Positions 36,092 through 44,415 of a stretch of 64,000 nucleotides of DNA are shown here, one piece after another; the stretch's first letter is position 1, and each line of letters opens with the position of its first letter. The translations under genes were made by a program, and so were the position numbers. Source of the DNA: Pontibacter roseus DSM 17521 (GTDB lineage: Bacteria > Bacteroidota > Bacteroidia > Cytophagales > Hymenobacteraceae); assembly GCF_000373265.1 (NCBI RefSeq), contig NZ_KB890761.1, forward strand, positions 980,599 to 1,044,598, written 5' to 3'. Below the pieces are notes generated by a model. The model had not been told where the DNA came from, did not search any database, and saw only the letters and a program-made list of their open reading frames with translations.

Positions 36092-36136
36092 AAAGCGAGA
36101 GCGGCGAACCTTGTGCTGGTCCGCCGCTCTCGCTTT
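36092..36136 (-). terminator. Terminator of the SpoIIAA-like gene
   Basis: AAAGCGAGAGCGGCG pairs perfectly with CGCCGCTCTCGCTTT across a 15-base loop, 23 bases beyond the stop of the leftward gene. A GGTATAG copy follows at 36143. Confidence 0.8.
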
Positions 36137-36158
36137 GTCTTAGGTATAGCTGTTGCTC

Positions 36159-36521
36159 CTATTCAGTTCCTTGCACCCATGCCAGGGCCTGGTCCCGGTC
36201 TGTGTACTCAAAGTATTTCATCTTGGCTGTCGTGAAGGGGGAGGCCATTACTGTGAGCCAGTCCAGCCACTTCCGGTCGCCCACGATGGCCGCTCTGCTG
36301 AAGTCGGCGGCATGCCTGAAATCAAACTTCAGGTCTTCCCACAGTGCCCGCATCGAGAGGTCTTCCACGTCCTGCAGCTCGGCGTACACGCGTATCTTGC
36401 CATGCTGCTTTATCTTCTCTTCCAGAATGGGAAGCATAACCTGATAGTCGTGCTTGTCTACGTTCCCTATGAGCCGCATAGCGACCAGGTCATCTTTTGA
36501 CTCCTCTAACAGCTGTAGCAT
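36159..36521 (-). CDS. SpoIIAA-like (STAS-fold) protein
   Basis: A 120-residue cytoplasmic protein matching the SpoIIAA-like family: MLQLLEESKDDLVAMRLIG at the start, DYQVMLPILEEKIKQHGKIR, then DFSRAAIVGDRKWLDWL and FTTAKMKYFEYTDRDQAL at the end. The fold is that of STAS/CRAL-TRIO domains. Members often bind lipids or act in stress settings, but no specific role is known. It is monocistronic with its own terminator. Confidence 0.8.
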   Translation of the reverse strand: MLQLLEESKDDLVAMRLIGNVDKHDYQVMLPILEEKIKQHGKIRVYAELQDVEDLSMRALWEDLKFDFRHAADFSRAAIVGDRKWLDWLTVMASPFTTAKMKYFEYTDRDQALAWVQGTE

Positions 36522-36598
36522 GGCAAGTCTTTTTTATGGAGTACGTAGCTCCGCTGCCTGCGTTTTGGCTAATGCGTTTACAGACAGACGCCTATACC

Positions 36599-37012
36599 TT
36601 AATTTGTACCGATTTGCTCACGACCACCCGCTATACGCTGCAGTTCCTGCAGCAGGGCCTCGCGGCAGGTAAGCGTTTTGCCGTCCGGAAACCGGATGCT
36701 GTAGGGCGTGCCGGACGAGGATTCGGAAGCCAGTTTCAAGACGAAGCCTTCAGCCGTCTTCACGCGCGCGCCGTGCTTCTGCCACTTTGACTGCAGGTGG
36801 CTGGCAGCCTGTTCGGGTTTGTATTCGCTGTTGTTCCGGATAAATATGGCTCCCTCCAGGGAGCGCAGGTATGCAATGAGCCTGTCTACTTTCTGCTCTT
36901 CGGAGATGGTGCCATGGGAGTTGGCGGTACGAACAATCGCCTGTGCAACCGCCTGTTGGGCCACGCCCTGAACAGAGGAAAAAGCAATCGCCAGTATCAA
37001 AATCTTATGCAT
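36599..37012 (-). CDS. DUF5329-family periplasmic protein
   Basis: A 137-residue protein. The start was set at the ATG at 37012, which gives signal peptide MHKILILAIAFSSVQGVAQQ, ending AVAQA; a start 32 codons upstream gives a nonsensical extension. The body matches DUF5329: DRLIAYLRSLEGAIFIRNNS, HLQSKWQKHGARVKTAEGFV, YSIRFPDGKTLTCREALL. It is a small alpha/beta protein of unknown role, probably periplasmic. It is divergent from the 642-residue secreted protein. Confidence 0.8.
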   Translation of the reverse strand: MHKILILAIAFSSVQGVAQQAVAQAIVRTANSHGTISEEQKVDRLIAYLRSLEGAIFIRNNSEYKPEQAASHLQSKWQKHGARVKTAEGFVLKLASESSSGTPYSIRFPDGKTLTCREALLQELQRIAGGREQIGTN

Positions 37013-37156
37013 GAGTTTGTACTTCTTTATTTTGAATGATTTGCTGAAAACGCGCCATATATTTGCTCTTCCGGCGCACTTAATTTTAAGACAAAACGTT
37101 AAGGTCACAGCAAAAGCTATACCTTTTCTGCCGCTGTAACGGCAAAAACGCCTTGT

Positions 37157-39085
37157 ATGAAAATAATTCTACCCCTTTTAATGACGACACTGCTGGTGTG
37201 CCAGCAGGCCTTCGCCCAGCAGAACATTGAGACTCGGCTGGGCTATAGTTACAACGATAAATTTGAATTTTCGGATGAATGGCAGTATTTGTCCACAGAC
37301 ATTTACCTGTTCAATGGCGGCAAGTTCAACCGGGTGCTGAACGAGCTGGAGTCCGGCGCGAAGAAGAAGGATAAGAAGCGCTACGCCCACGAGTTGGAGT
37401 ACCTGTTCATCACGGCCCAGCTCAAAAACCTGAAGCTGTTCGGCAACGACCAAATCGTATACCCGCTCTACAACTTCTACATCAACAAAGACAAAGCCGA
37501 CTATCATACCCAGGTGAGCGACCATCTGGAAGTGGTGCGCATCATCGATAAGATGCCGCTCACCTCTGCCCAAAACAGCATCGATGCCGCCATCAATGCC
37601 AAGGCCGTCACCAACCAGGACGGGGACCAGGTGTTCAATCTGGTGGCCAACCAGCTGATGAACCTGTCTAACCTGAGCAACCCTTCGGTGGCTGTTATGT
37701 CGCTGGTGGGGGAGTTCGGCAACCTGCTCAGCTCGCGCACCAAAAAGAAAGAGTACAAGTTCAGCTCCACCATACGCCTCTACGAAGGGCAGGACTTCGA
37801 CACGCGCCTGCATTCAGTCAAAATCTACGTGTTCGTGCCCGGCGACATCAAGACCGTCATCATCAGGACTTCGCGGCTGGCAGATTACTTGGCCAAGAAC
37901 TCAAGCAAGCTGGACCGGAAGCAACTGGAGGAGGTGATAGGCTACAAAGACTATCCTTATATGGTGGTGGCCAACTACAAGTCCCTCTACCGGGTGGACG
38001 TGGTGACCGGGGACGAGGTGACGCTGGACCTGATTGAGAAGCGCAAACAGAAGATACAGACCGCCTATGACTCTAAACTGATGAACGACGAGACGTTCCG
38101 GCAGGAGAAGCTATATGTAGAGTTCCTGCGCATTTTCGCGGAGATGAAGCAGAACTTGAACGCCTACCGCCTCAACTACCGCAACAACAGCCCCGAGATT
38201 AACGCCAAGAACCTGTTTGGCATCATGCAGGAGTACAAGCGGCTCAAAACCGCCTTTGACGCCCGCGAACAGGAGTTTGAGAAGAACACCACCTACAAGA
38301 ATATCTTCCGGTCCGAGTATGAATCCATCCTGGCCAATGCCGACCTATACCTGGAGGCGGACCACAACCTGAAGAACGGCAAGGTGCTGGTGAACACGCT
38401 GCGCGAGCTAGAGAACAACCCCAAGGCATGGGACACCCCACCCAAGCGGGAGGCAGCCCTGGCCAAGCTGTCGGCGGTGGAACTGCCCCGGGCGGAATAC
38501 CTCTCGGCATCGGTAGAGGGCGAGTCCATCGTGCGCCTGACCAAACGGCTGGAGGACATGCAGTATCGGGAGGTTTTTGAGGCGGAGGTAAAAAAACTGG
38601 CTGACACCCAGGCATCGGACGAAACCATCCCACTGCGCAATGCCCTGCAGGACAAAGCCAACACCAGCAACTGCCTAAGCTGCCGCGAAAAGGTGAAAGA
38701 GGCGGTGAACGAGTACAACAAGCGCTATGAGAGCTCCCGGGTAAGGGAGGAAATAAGTGAAACGGCCAAGCTGCGCAGTGCCGCCGAGCAGCAGGTGCTC
38801 CAGCACCTGCGTGGGCAATTGTGCCTCCAAAGCAACCTGCAGGCCATAGCCGTCGCCAGCTCCGACGACAGCATGAACCAGTACTACGCCAAGTTGGGAG
38901 AGAAGAGCAGGGCTTTTGCGGATACCATCAAAGCCCTGGACAAGCTGGTGAAGAGCGAGCCTGAAGCAGCCAAGCTACAGCAGGTGCAGCAGTACAACAA
39001 GCACTTGAAAAGCCTGATGCAGGAAGTGGAGCAGCACCACGACACGCTTTGTAAACTGGACAAGAAGCTCTGCGACTGCGAGTAA
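37157..39085 (+). CDS. Large secreted protein of unknown function, coiled-coil rich
   Basis: A 642-residue protein with signal peptide MKIILPLLMTTLLVCQQAFA. The first 200 residues are mixed (LGYSYNDKFEFSDEWQYLST, LNELESGAKKKDKKRYAHEL). A beta-rich section follows (YKFSSTIRLYEGQDFDTRL, IYVFVPGDIKTVIIRTSRLA). The last 350 residues are long charged helices with a CLSCREKV motif near 510 and a Cys-rich end (CKLDKKLCDCE). No lipobox, sorting domain or enzyme motif is seen. Codon use is that of the resident genome. It is probably periplasmic. I do not recognise a family. Confidence 0.75.
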   Translation: MKIILPLLMTTLLVCQQAFAQQNIETRLGYSYNDKFEFSDEWQYLSTDIYLFNGGKFNRVLNELESGAKKKDKKRYAHELEYLFITAQLKNLKLFGNDQIVYPLYNFYINKDKADYHTQVSDHLEVVRIIDKMPLTSAQNSIDAAINAKAVTNQDGDQVFNLVANQLMNLSNLSNPSVAVMSLVGEFGNLLSSRTKKKEYKFSSTIRLYEGQDFDTRLHSVKIYVFVPGDIKTVIIRTSRLADYLAKNSSKLDRKQLEEVIGYKDYPYMVVANYKSLYRVDVVTGDEVTLDLIEKRKQKIQTAYDSKLMNDETFRQEKLYVEFLRIFAEMKQNLNAYRLNYRNNSPEINAKNLFGIMQEYKRLKTAFDAREQEFEKNTTYKNIFRSEYESILANADLYLEADHNLKNGKVLVNTLRELENNPKAWDTPPKREAALAKLSAVELPRAEYLSASVEGESIVRLTKRLEDMQYREVFEAEVKKLADTQASDETIPLRNALQDKANTSNCLSCREKVKEAVNEYNKRYESSRVREEISETAKLRSAAEQQVLQHLRGQLCLQSNLQAIAVASSDDSMNQYYAKLGEKSRAFADTIKALDKLVKSEPEAAKLQQVQQYNKHLKSLMQEVEQHHDTLCKLDKKLCDCE

Positions 39086-39129
39086 CACGCTGACAACATT
39101 CCATTTGGCTAAGCCGTTTGCAAGAGCCT

Positions 39130-39624
39130 ATGGAAGACTTCTTTAACAATCTGCTAGGTATACACGAAGACACACTCAACTGGTGGCAGATGTCGGCCAG
39201 GGCGGTGCTGGTTTTCATTGCAGCCTTGCTCATCATGCGGATTGGGAATAATCGCATCTTTGGCAAGCACACGGCTTTTGATATTGTTTTGGGTATTATC
39301 TATGGCTCCATCCTGAGCCGCGCCATCACAGGCAACTCACCTTTGTGGCCCACGCTCTTCGCCTCGTTTGTGCTGGTGCTGCTGCACCGGTTCCTGGCGT
39401 TCCTATCCTACAGCACATCGGGTTATTTTGGCAATTTCATAAAGGGCACCTCCACCATGCTGGTCAAGGAAGGGAAGCTGCAGGAAGACGAAATCAAAAG
39501 ACTGAGCCTGACGGAGAATGACTTGCAGGAGGCGATGCGAAAGGGAGGCGTGACAAGTATAGACCAGATTGAGTACGCCTGCCTGGAGCGCAGCGGAGAC
39601 ATCACCATCATCAAGAAGAATTAG
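39130..39624 (+). CDS. DUF421 (YetF-type) membrane protein
   Basis: A 164-residue protein. I chose the ATG at 39130; a TTG at 39118 would add four residues. The N-terminal half has three hydrophobic segments (SARAVLVFIAALLIMRIGN, FDIVLGIIYGSILSRAI, TLFASFVLVLLHRFLAFL). The cytoplasmic part carries the DUF421 pattern (STMLVKEGKLQEDEIKRLSL, DLQEAMRKGGV, IEYACLERSGDITII). The family has an unknown role in the cell envelope. A bidirectional terminator follows at once. Confidence 0.85.
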   Translation: MEDFFNNLLGIHEDTLNWWQMSARAVLVFIAALLIMRIGNNRIFGKHTAFDIVLGIIYGSILSRAITGNSPLWPTLFASFVLVLLHRFLAFLSYSTSGYFGNFIKGTSTMLVKEGKLQEDEIKRLSLTENDLQEAMRKGGVTSIDQIEYACLERSGDITIIKKN

Positions 39625-39635
39625 GAAACGGCATG

Positions 39636-39679
39636 AAAAAGGCGCGGCCTCTCCCGGTTAGGAGAGGCCGCGCCTTTTT
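39636..39679. terminator. Bidirectional terminator between YetF-like gene and trxA
   Basis: Perfect 19-bp arms (AAAAAGGCGCGGCCTCTCC and complement) surround loop CGGTTA, with A and T runs at the two ends. A GGTATAG copy starts at 39682. Confidence 0.92.
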
Positions 39680-39698
39680 AAGGTATAGCAGGCCTACA

Positions 39699-40025
39699 TT
39701 AGGCCATCTGTGCGTCCAACTTACCAGCCAGTACGTTTTTAGGCACAGCGCCTACCTGCTTGTCCACTACCTGTCCGTTCTTGAAAACGAGCAGCGTCGG
39801 GATGCTGCGGATGCCGAACTTGGCAGACGTCTGCGGGTTGGCGTCTACGTCCACTTTGCCTATAACGGCCTTGCCTTCATACTCACCGGCCAGTTCTTCT
39901 ACGATAGGGCCTACCATGCGGCAAGGGCCGCACCACTCTGCCCAAAAGTCTACCAGCACGGGTTTATCTGAATTGATGATTTCATCAAAATTAGAGTCAG
40001 TGATTTCTAATGCTTTGTTAGCCAT
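39699..40025 (-). CDS. trxA: Thioredoxin
   Basis: A 108-residue protein with the complete thioredoxin fold and active site WCGPC (Cys32, Cys35), preceded by VLVDFWAE. The cis-Pro loop [13 protein letters not shown] and the end [10 protein letters not shown] are both standard. It reduces protein disulfides in the cytoplasm, receiving electrons from thioredoxin reductase, which is not in this window. It has its own well-formed promoter and terminator. Length is typical. Confidence 0.97.
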   Translation of the reverse strand: MANKALEITDSNFDEIINSDKPVLVDFWAEWCGPCRMVGPIVEELAGEYEGKAVIGKVDVDANPQTSAKFGIRSIPTLLVFKNGQVVDKQVGAVPKNVLAGKLDAQMA

Positions 40026-40059
40026 AACTTTAACGTTTTGTTGGTTAAATTCTGTGTAT

Positions 40060-40089
40060 TAAATATAGTAACAATAAAGAGCTTGTCAA
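40060..40089 (-). promoter_or_regulatory. Promoter of trxA
   Basis: On the minus strand TTG (40089-40087), exactly 19 bases, then TATATTTA (40067-40060), 7 of 8 to TAnnTTTG. It lies 35 bases before the start codon and is the best-spaced Bacteroidota promoter in the window. Confidence 0.6.
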
Positions 40090-40256
40090 ATTTAAGCCCA
40101 AACTCTCCTTGCCTGACATGCTGTCCTGTCTGACGGGGCAGCCCATTGCCTATTTCGAACTTATACTTACGGCAATTGCTTGGGTAAGGTCTATTCATTT
40201 GTATAAACAAATGTTGCTGATAAAAGTTGCAAATGCAAGCGTTTGGGTAAAAATGG

Positions 40257-40290
40257 GAAAGGGTATGCCACTACTGCAGCATACCCTTTC
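40257..40290 (-). terminator. Terminator downstream of dnaE
   Basis: GAAAGGGTATGC pairs with GCATACCCTTTC across 10 bases. On the minus strand it is followed by CCATTTTTACCC. It lies about 60 bases past the dnaE stop. Confidence 0.6.
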
Positions 40291-40351
40291 TATACCTGAA
40301 GAGATGAAAAAATCATTTTGGGATTTTCCTATCTTCAAATTTGCAAATCTA

Positions 40352-43300
40352 TCAAATCAGCTTACACTCGCCCAATCCCATCCCTTTTATCTGCTCCAGA
40401 AACGCCTTCGGGTCAATCCTGTACTTGCGGGAGTAAGTCGGCAGCGCCAGTTTCTCGTCCGGTACGTGCAGCGTTATCTCCAGGCGCTTCTGGCCTGGGC
40501 TGGTCATAATGGCATTCTCCAACGACTCCGCCAGGTTAGGAGTGAAGTGCTGCAGGTTGATGTTGATGTGAACGCCCTGTGCCATTTTGTCGGTGATATC
40601 GCCGAGCAGCTGGATGTTGGTTGGCTTCAGTTCCCACTGGTCCTCGGTGCGGTAACGCAGCTGCACCTTGCCCCGGATGAAGAGGTATAGCCCCGTCTTC
40701 AGGTAGGGTGAGAACTTTACGTAATCCTCTCCGAACAGCGCCATCTGCATGGTGGAGTCATAGTCCTCGATGGAAAACAGGGCGAATGGGTTGCCGTTCT
40801 TCGCCGTCCGGATGACTACTTCCGACACCATACCTGCCACGTTGACATCGCGGTTCTTGTACTCGGTGATGTTGTCGAGGGAGCAGGTGCAGTAGGAGTC
40901 AATCTCCAGCTTGAACTGATCGAGCGGGTGGCCAGAGATGTAGAAGCCCACCACCTCTTTCTCACGGCGCAGCATTTCGGCCTGCGTCCACGGTTGCACC
41001 TCCGGTATCTTCGGCAGCGGGGCGGCCACAGCGGCACTTCCCCCAAACAGTGACTGCTGCGCGGCCTGCTGCTCTGCCTGGTAGCTGTTGCCATACCTGA
41101 CAGCCTTCTCCAACAGGCTCATGTTCTCGGTTTCCGGTATCTCCATAAGTTGGGCGCGGTGGTATAGCCCCCAAGAGTCGAAGGCGCCGGCCAGGGCCAT
41201 GCTTTCAAACGTCTTCTTGTTCACGGCACGCAGGTTGATGCGCTTCGAGAAGTCAAAGATATCCTGGTATATACCGTTCTTTTCTCTCTCTGTGATGATG
41301 GCTTCGACGGCGGCTTCACCGGTGCCTTTTATCGCACCCAGGCCAAAGCGTATCTGCCCCTGCTCGTTCACGTTGAACTTGAGTATAGACTCGTTCACAT
41401 CCGGACCCAATACGGGCACCCCTTGCTTGCGCGCCTCCTCAATAAAGAACGTCACCTTCTTGATGTCGTTCATGTTGTTAGTGAGCACGGCGGCCATGTA
41501 CTCAGCAGGGTAGTGGGCCTTGAGGTAACCCGTCTGGTAGGCGACTACAGAGTAAGCGGCGGAGTGGGAGCGGTTGAAGCCGTACTGGGCGAACTTCTCC
41601 ATCACGTCGAACACCTCAGAGGCCTTCTTGGCTGGGATTTTATGGATTTCAGAGGCTCCAGCAATGAATTTCTCCCGCTCCTCGGCCATCTTCTTCATGT
41701 CCTTCTTACCCATGGCGCGGCGCAGCAAGTCGGCACCTCCCAGTGAGTAACCGGCCAGAATCTGGGCCGTCTGCATAATCTGCTCCTGGTACACCATGAT
41801 GCCGTAGGAGTAGTTGAGGATAGGTTCCAGCAGCTCGTGCGGGTATTCCACCTCTTCGCGTCCGTGCTTCCGGTTGATGAAGTTCGGGATGAACTGCATC
41901 GGGCCCGGACGGTACAGAGCGTTCATGGCAATCAGGTCTTCAATGTTGGTAGGCTGCAGGTCCTTGAGGTACATGCGCATACCTTCCGACTCGAACTGGA
42001 ACGTACCGATGGTGTCACCACGCTGGTAGAGCTGGTACGTCTTCTCGTCGTCAATCGGAATTTCGTCTATGTCAATCTCAACGCCGTGGTTTTTCTTGAT
42101 GAGCTCCAGCGCATCTTTGATGATGGTCAGGGTTTTCAGACCCAAAAAGTCCATCTTGAGCATGCCGGCGCTCTCAATCACCTTGCCATCGAACTGCGTC
42201 ACGAGCAGGTCGGAGTCTTTGGAAGTAGAGACCGGTATGTAATTGGTGATGTCGTCCGGTGCGATGATGACGCCGGCGGCGTGTATACCTGTGTTACGGA
42301 CAGAACCTTCCAGTTTCTCAGCTAGCTTGAGTACAGCGGCGCGTGCATCGTCTCCTTCGCGTATGGCAGCCAGTTCCAGGTTCTCCATAAAGGCCTTGGC
42401 CAGCGTGGTGCCTGGTGTGTCGGGTACCATTTTGGCTAGTTCGTTTGCTTCTGCGAGCGGCAGGGAGGTAGACCGGGCCACGTCTTTGATAGACGATTTG
42501 GCCGCCATGGTACCGAAGGTGATAATCTGGGCCACCTGCGTCTTGCCATACTTATCCACCACGTAGTCAATCACGCGCTGGCGGTTCACGTCGTCAAAGT
42601 CAATGTCAATATCGGGCATGGACACACGCTCCGGGTTCAGGAATCGCTCGAACAGCAGGTTGTACTTGATGGGGTCGATGTTCGTGATACCGATGCAGTA
42701 GGCCACCGCCGATCCGGCCGCCGAACCACGACCCGGGCCCACAAACACGCCCATGTCACGGCCGCGGTTGATGAAGTCCTGCACGATGAGGAAGTAGCCG
42801 GCAAAGCCCATCGTCTGCACGATGCGCAGTTCGTAGTCGAGGCGTTCCTCAATCTCAGGGGTGATGTCGGTATAACGCTTCTTGGCACCCACATACGTCA
42901 GGTGACGCAGGTAGGCATCGGCGTCGGCATGCTCTGGCGGAATCGGGAAATTGGGCAGCAGGATGTCGCGCTTCAGTTTGGGAGGCGTTATCTTGTCTAC
43001 GATTTCGTTGGTGTTGTCCACAGCCTCAGGCACGTCCCGGAACAGCTGGTTCATCTCGGCCTGCGTCTTGAAATAGAACTGGTCGTTGGGAAAGCCGAAG
43101 CGTGTTCTGGGGCCTGCCTCATCGATGCGCTGCAGCATCTGGCGGATACCGGCCTGGTTGCTATACTTCTGGCGCACGTTGTCCACGGTGTCGTAAATCA
43201 CCTTTTGGTCATCGGACAGGAAACGGTAGTAGCGCGTCTGGAAGTCACCTACGGGGGTACTTTGGTCCTCGCCGGTGTTCACGCACAGCAGGATGTCGTG

Positions 43301-43975
43301 CGCGTTCCAGTCTTCCTGGTCCACGTAGTGGGAGTCGTTGGTGCAGATGACCTTCACGTTGTATTTCTTCGCCCACTTCAGCAGCACCTGGTTGATGTCT
43401 TCTTGGCTCTTGCCGGTGCCGTCGATGTTCTGCAGGCCGTGGCGCTGAATTTCGATGTAATAATCCTCTCCGAACACATCCAGCCACCACTTGAAAATAT
43501 CCTCGGCCTCTTCCTCGCTCTTCCACAAGATGGCCTGCGGCACCTCGGCACCGATGCAGCAACTGGTGGCAATCAGGCCTTTGCTATACCTGAGCAACAA
43601 CTCTTTGTCGATGCGCGGCCACTTGCTGTACACCCCTTCGATGTAAGAGAGCGAGCAGAGCTTGGCCAGGTTCTGATAGCCTTCCTGGTCCTTGGCGAGC
43701 AGCAACTGGTGGTGGCGCACGTCCTTCTGCTCTTTGCTGAAAGTCTTCAGGTGGCGGTCCTTCACAAGGTAAAACTCGCAGCCCACGATTGGCTTCACGT
43801 TATACTTGTTAGCCTCCGCTACGAAGTTGAAGGCGGCGAACATGTTACCGTGGTCGGTCATGGCCACGGCGGGCATGCCATCGGCCTGCGCCTTTTTCAT
43901 GAGCGCGCTGATGCTGGCCTGGCCGTCGAGGAGCGAGTACTGGGTATGCGTATGTAAATGCGAAAAAACTGGCAT
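40352..43975 (-). CDS. dnaE: DNA polymerase III alpha subunit
   Basis: A 1207-residue replicative polymerase. The N-terminal PHP domain keeps its metal-site motifs (HLHTHTQYS with His8 and His10, TDH at 40-42, VGCEF with Glu67, HHQ at 88-90, NDSH at 213-216), unlike the degenerate PHP of E. coli DnaE. The palm carries GRGSAAGS (415-422) and the catalytic PDIDIDFD (454-461), and LKMDFLGLKTL supplies the third carboxylate. Fingers, a helix-hairpin-helix region and a C-terminal OB domain follow (RDVNVAGMVSEVVIRTAKNG). The intact PHP site suggests built-in metal-dependent proofreading, as in Thermus DnaE; this is an inference. It is a single gene. Confidence 0.97.
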   Translation of the reverse strand: MPVFSHLHTHTQYSLLDGQASISALMKKAQADGMPAVAMTDHGNMFAAFNFVAEANKYNVKPIVGCEFYLVKDRHLKTFSKEQKDVRHHQLLLAKDQEGYQNLAKLCSLSYIEGVYSKWPRIDKELLLRYSKGLIATSCCIGAEVPQAILWKSEEEAEDIFKWWLDVFGEDYYIEIQRHGLQNIDGTGKSQEDINQVLLKWAKKYNVKVICTNDSHYVDQEDWNAHDILLCVNTGEDQSTPVGDFQTRYYRFLSDDQKVIYDTVDNVRQKYSNQAGIRQMLQRIDEAGPRTRFGFPNDQFYFKTQAEMNQLFRDVPEAVDNTNEIVDKITPPKLKRDILLPNFPIPPEHADADAYLRHLTYVGAKKRYTDITPEIEERLDYELRIVQTMGFAGYFLIVQDFINRGRDMGVFVGPGRGSAAGSAVAYCIGITNIDPIKYNLLFERFLNPERVSMPDIDIDFDDVNRQRVIDYVVDKYGKTQVAQIITFGTMAAKSSIKDVARSTSLPLAEANELAKMVPDTPGTTLAKAFMENLELAAIREGDDARAAVLKLAEKLEGSVRNTGIHAAGVIIAPDDITNYIPVSTSKDSDLLVTQFDGKVIESAGMLKMDFLGLKTLTIIKDALELIKKNHGVEIDIDEIPIDDEKTYQLYQRGDTIGTFQFESEGMRMYLKDLQPTNIEDLIAMNALYRPGPMQFIPNFINRKHGREEVEYPHELLEPILNYSYGIMVYQEQIMQTAQILAGYSLGGADLLRRAMGKKDMKKMAEEREKFIAGASEIHKIPAKKASEVFDVMEKFAQYGFNRSHSAAYSVVAYQTGYLKAHYPAEYMAAVLTNNMNDIKKVTFFIEEARKQGVPVLGPDVNESILKFNVNEQGQIRFGLGAIKGTGEAAVEAIITEREKNGIYQDIFDFSKRINLRAVNKKTFESMALAGAFDSWGLYHRAQLMEIPETENMSLLEKAVRYGNSYQAEQQAAQQSLFGGSAAVAAPLPKIPEVQPWTQAEMLRREKEVVGFYISGHPLDQFKLEIDSYCTCSLDNITEYKNRDVNVAGMVSEVVIRTAKNGNPFALFSIEDYDSTMQMALFGEDYVKFSPYLKTGLYLFIRGKVQLRYRTEDQWELKPTNIQLLGDITDKMAQGVHININLQHFTPNLAESLENAIMTSPGQKRLEITLHVPDEKLALPTYSRKYRIDPKAFLEQIKGMGLGECKLI

Positions 43976-44415
43976 TCAGTGGGATTATGGAGTACGAATG
44001 TTGAATTTTAGATGACTCGCAGGACAGGAAAGTCTATACCTGAGAAGTCATTATCGGGATGTTAAAATTACGGAAAATAGAGGCGCTACCCAAAAAAATT
44101 AGCTACCCGGAGAACAAAATAGCAGGGACAAAAGTCTCCGGCGCTTCCATTTAATTCGCCCGTCCGAGTGGCCATACGCTCTGGCTGTTCACCTTCCAAT
44201 GGCAGCACGGGTTGTTGGTATGCTACAGGTATAGAGGCCGGCCTGAGCCCTCAACAGGTATAGCATGTCGCTGCCTGTCTACATGAAGCCATACTATACC
44301 TGCTGCGCGAGGCGAGCATCCGGTTTCGAGGCAATAATCCAGTTTCTTATAACTCTGAGGGTGTTGTGGTGCGTAAGCAGTGTTGTTCAGGCAAGGTATA
44401 GCAAGAGAGTCAACT
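43976..44415. repeat. dnaE upstream region with five GGTATAG copies
   Basis: About 440 bases without a gene between dnaE and the MFS gene. GGTATAG or its complement occurs at 44034, 44228, 44257, 44294 and 44395. The copies at 44257 and 44294 face each other and could pair across a short loop. It should also contain both divergent promoters, but none was clear. Confidence 0.6.

Noticed and set aside
42902..43957. 351-codon open frame antisense to dnaE
   Set aside because: Lies wholly within the conserved dnaE coding region; His/Val-rich composition is typical of antisense frames in GC-rich genes.
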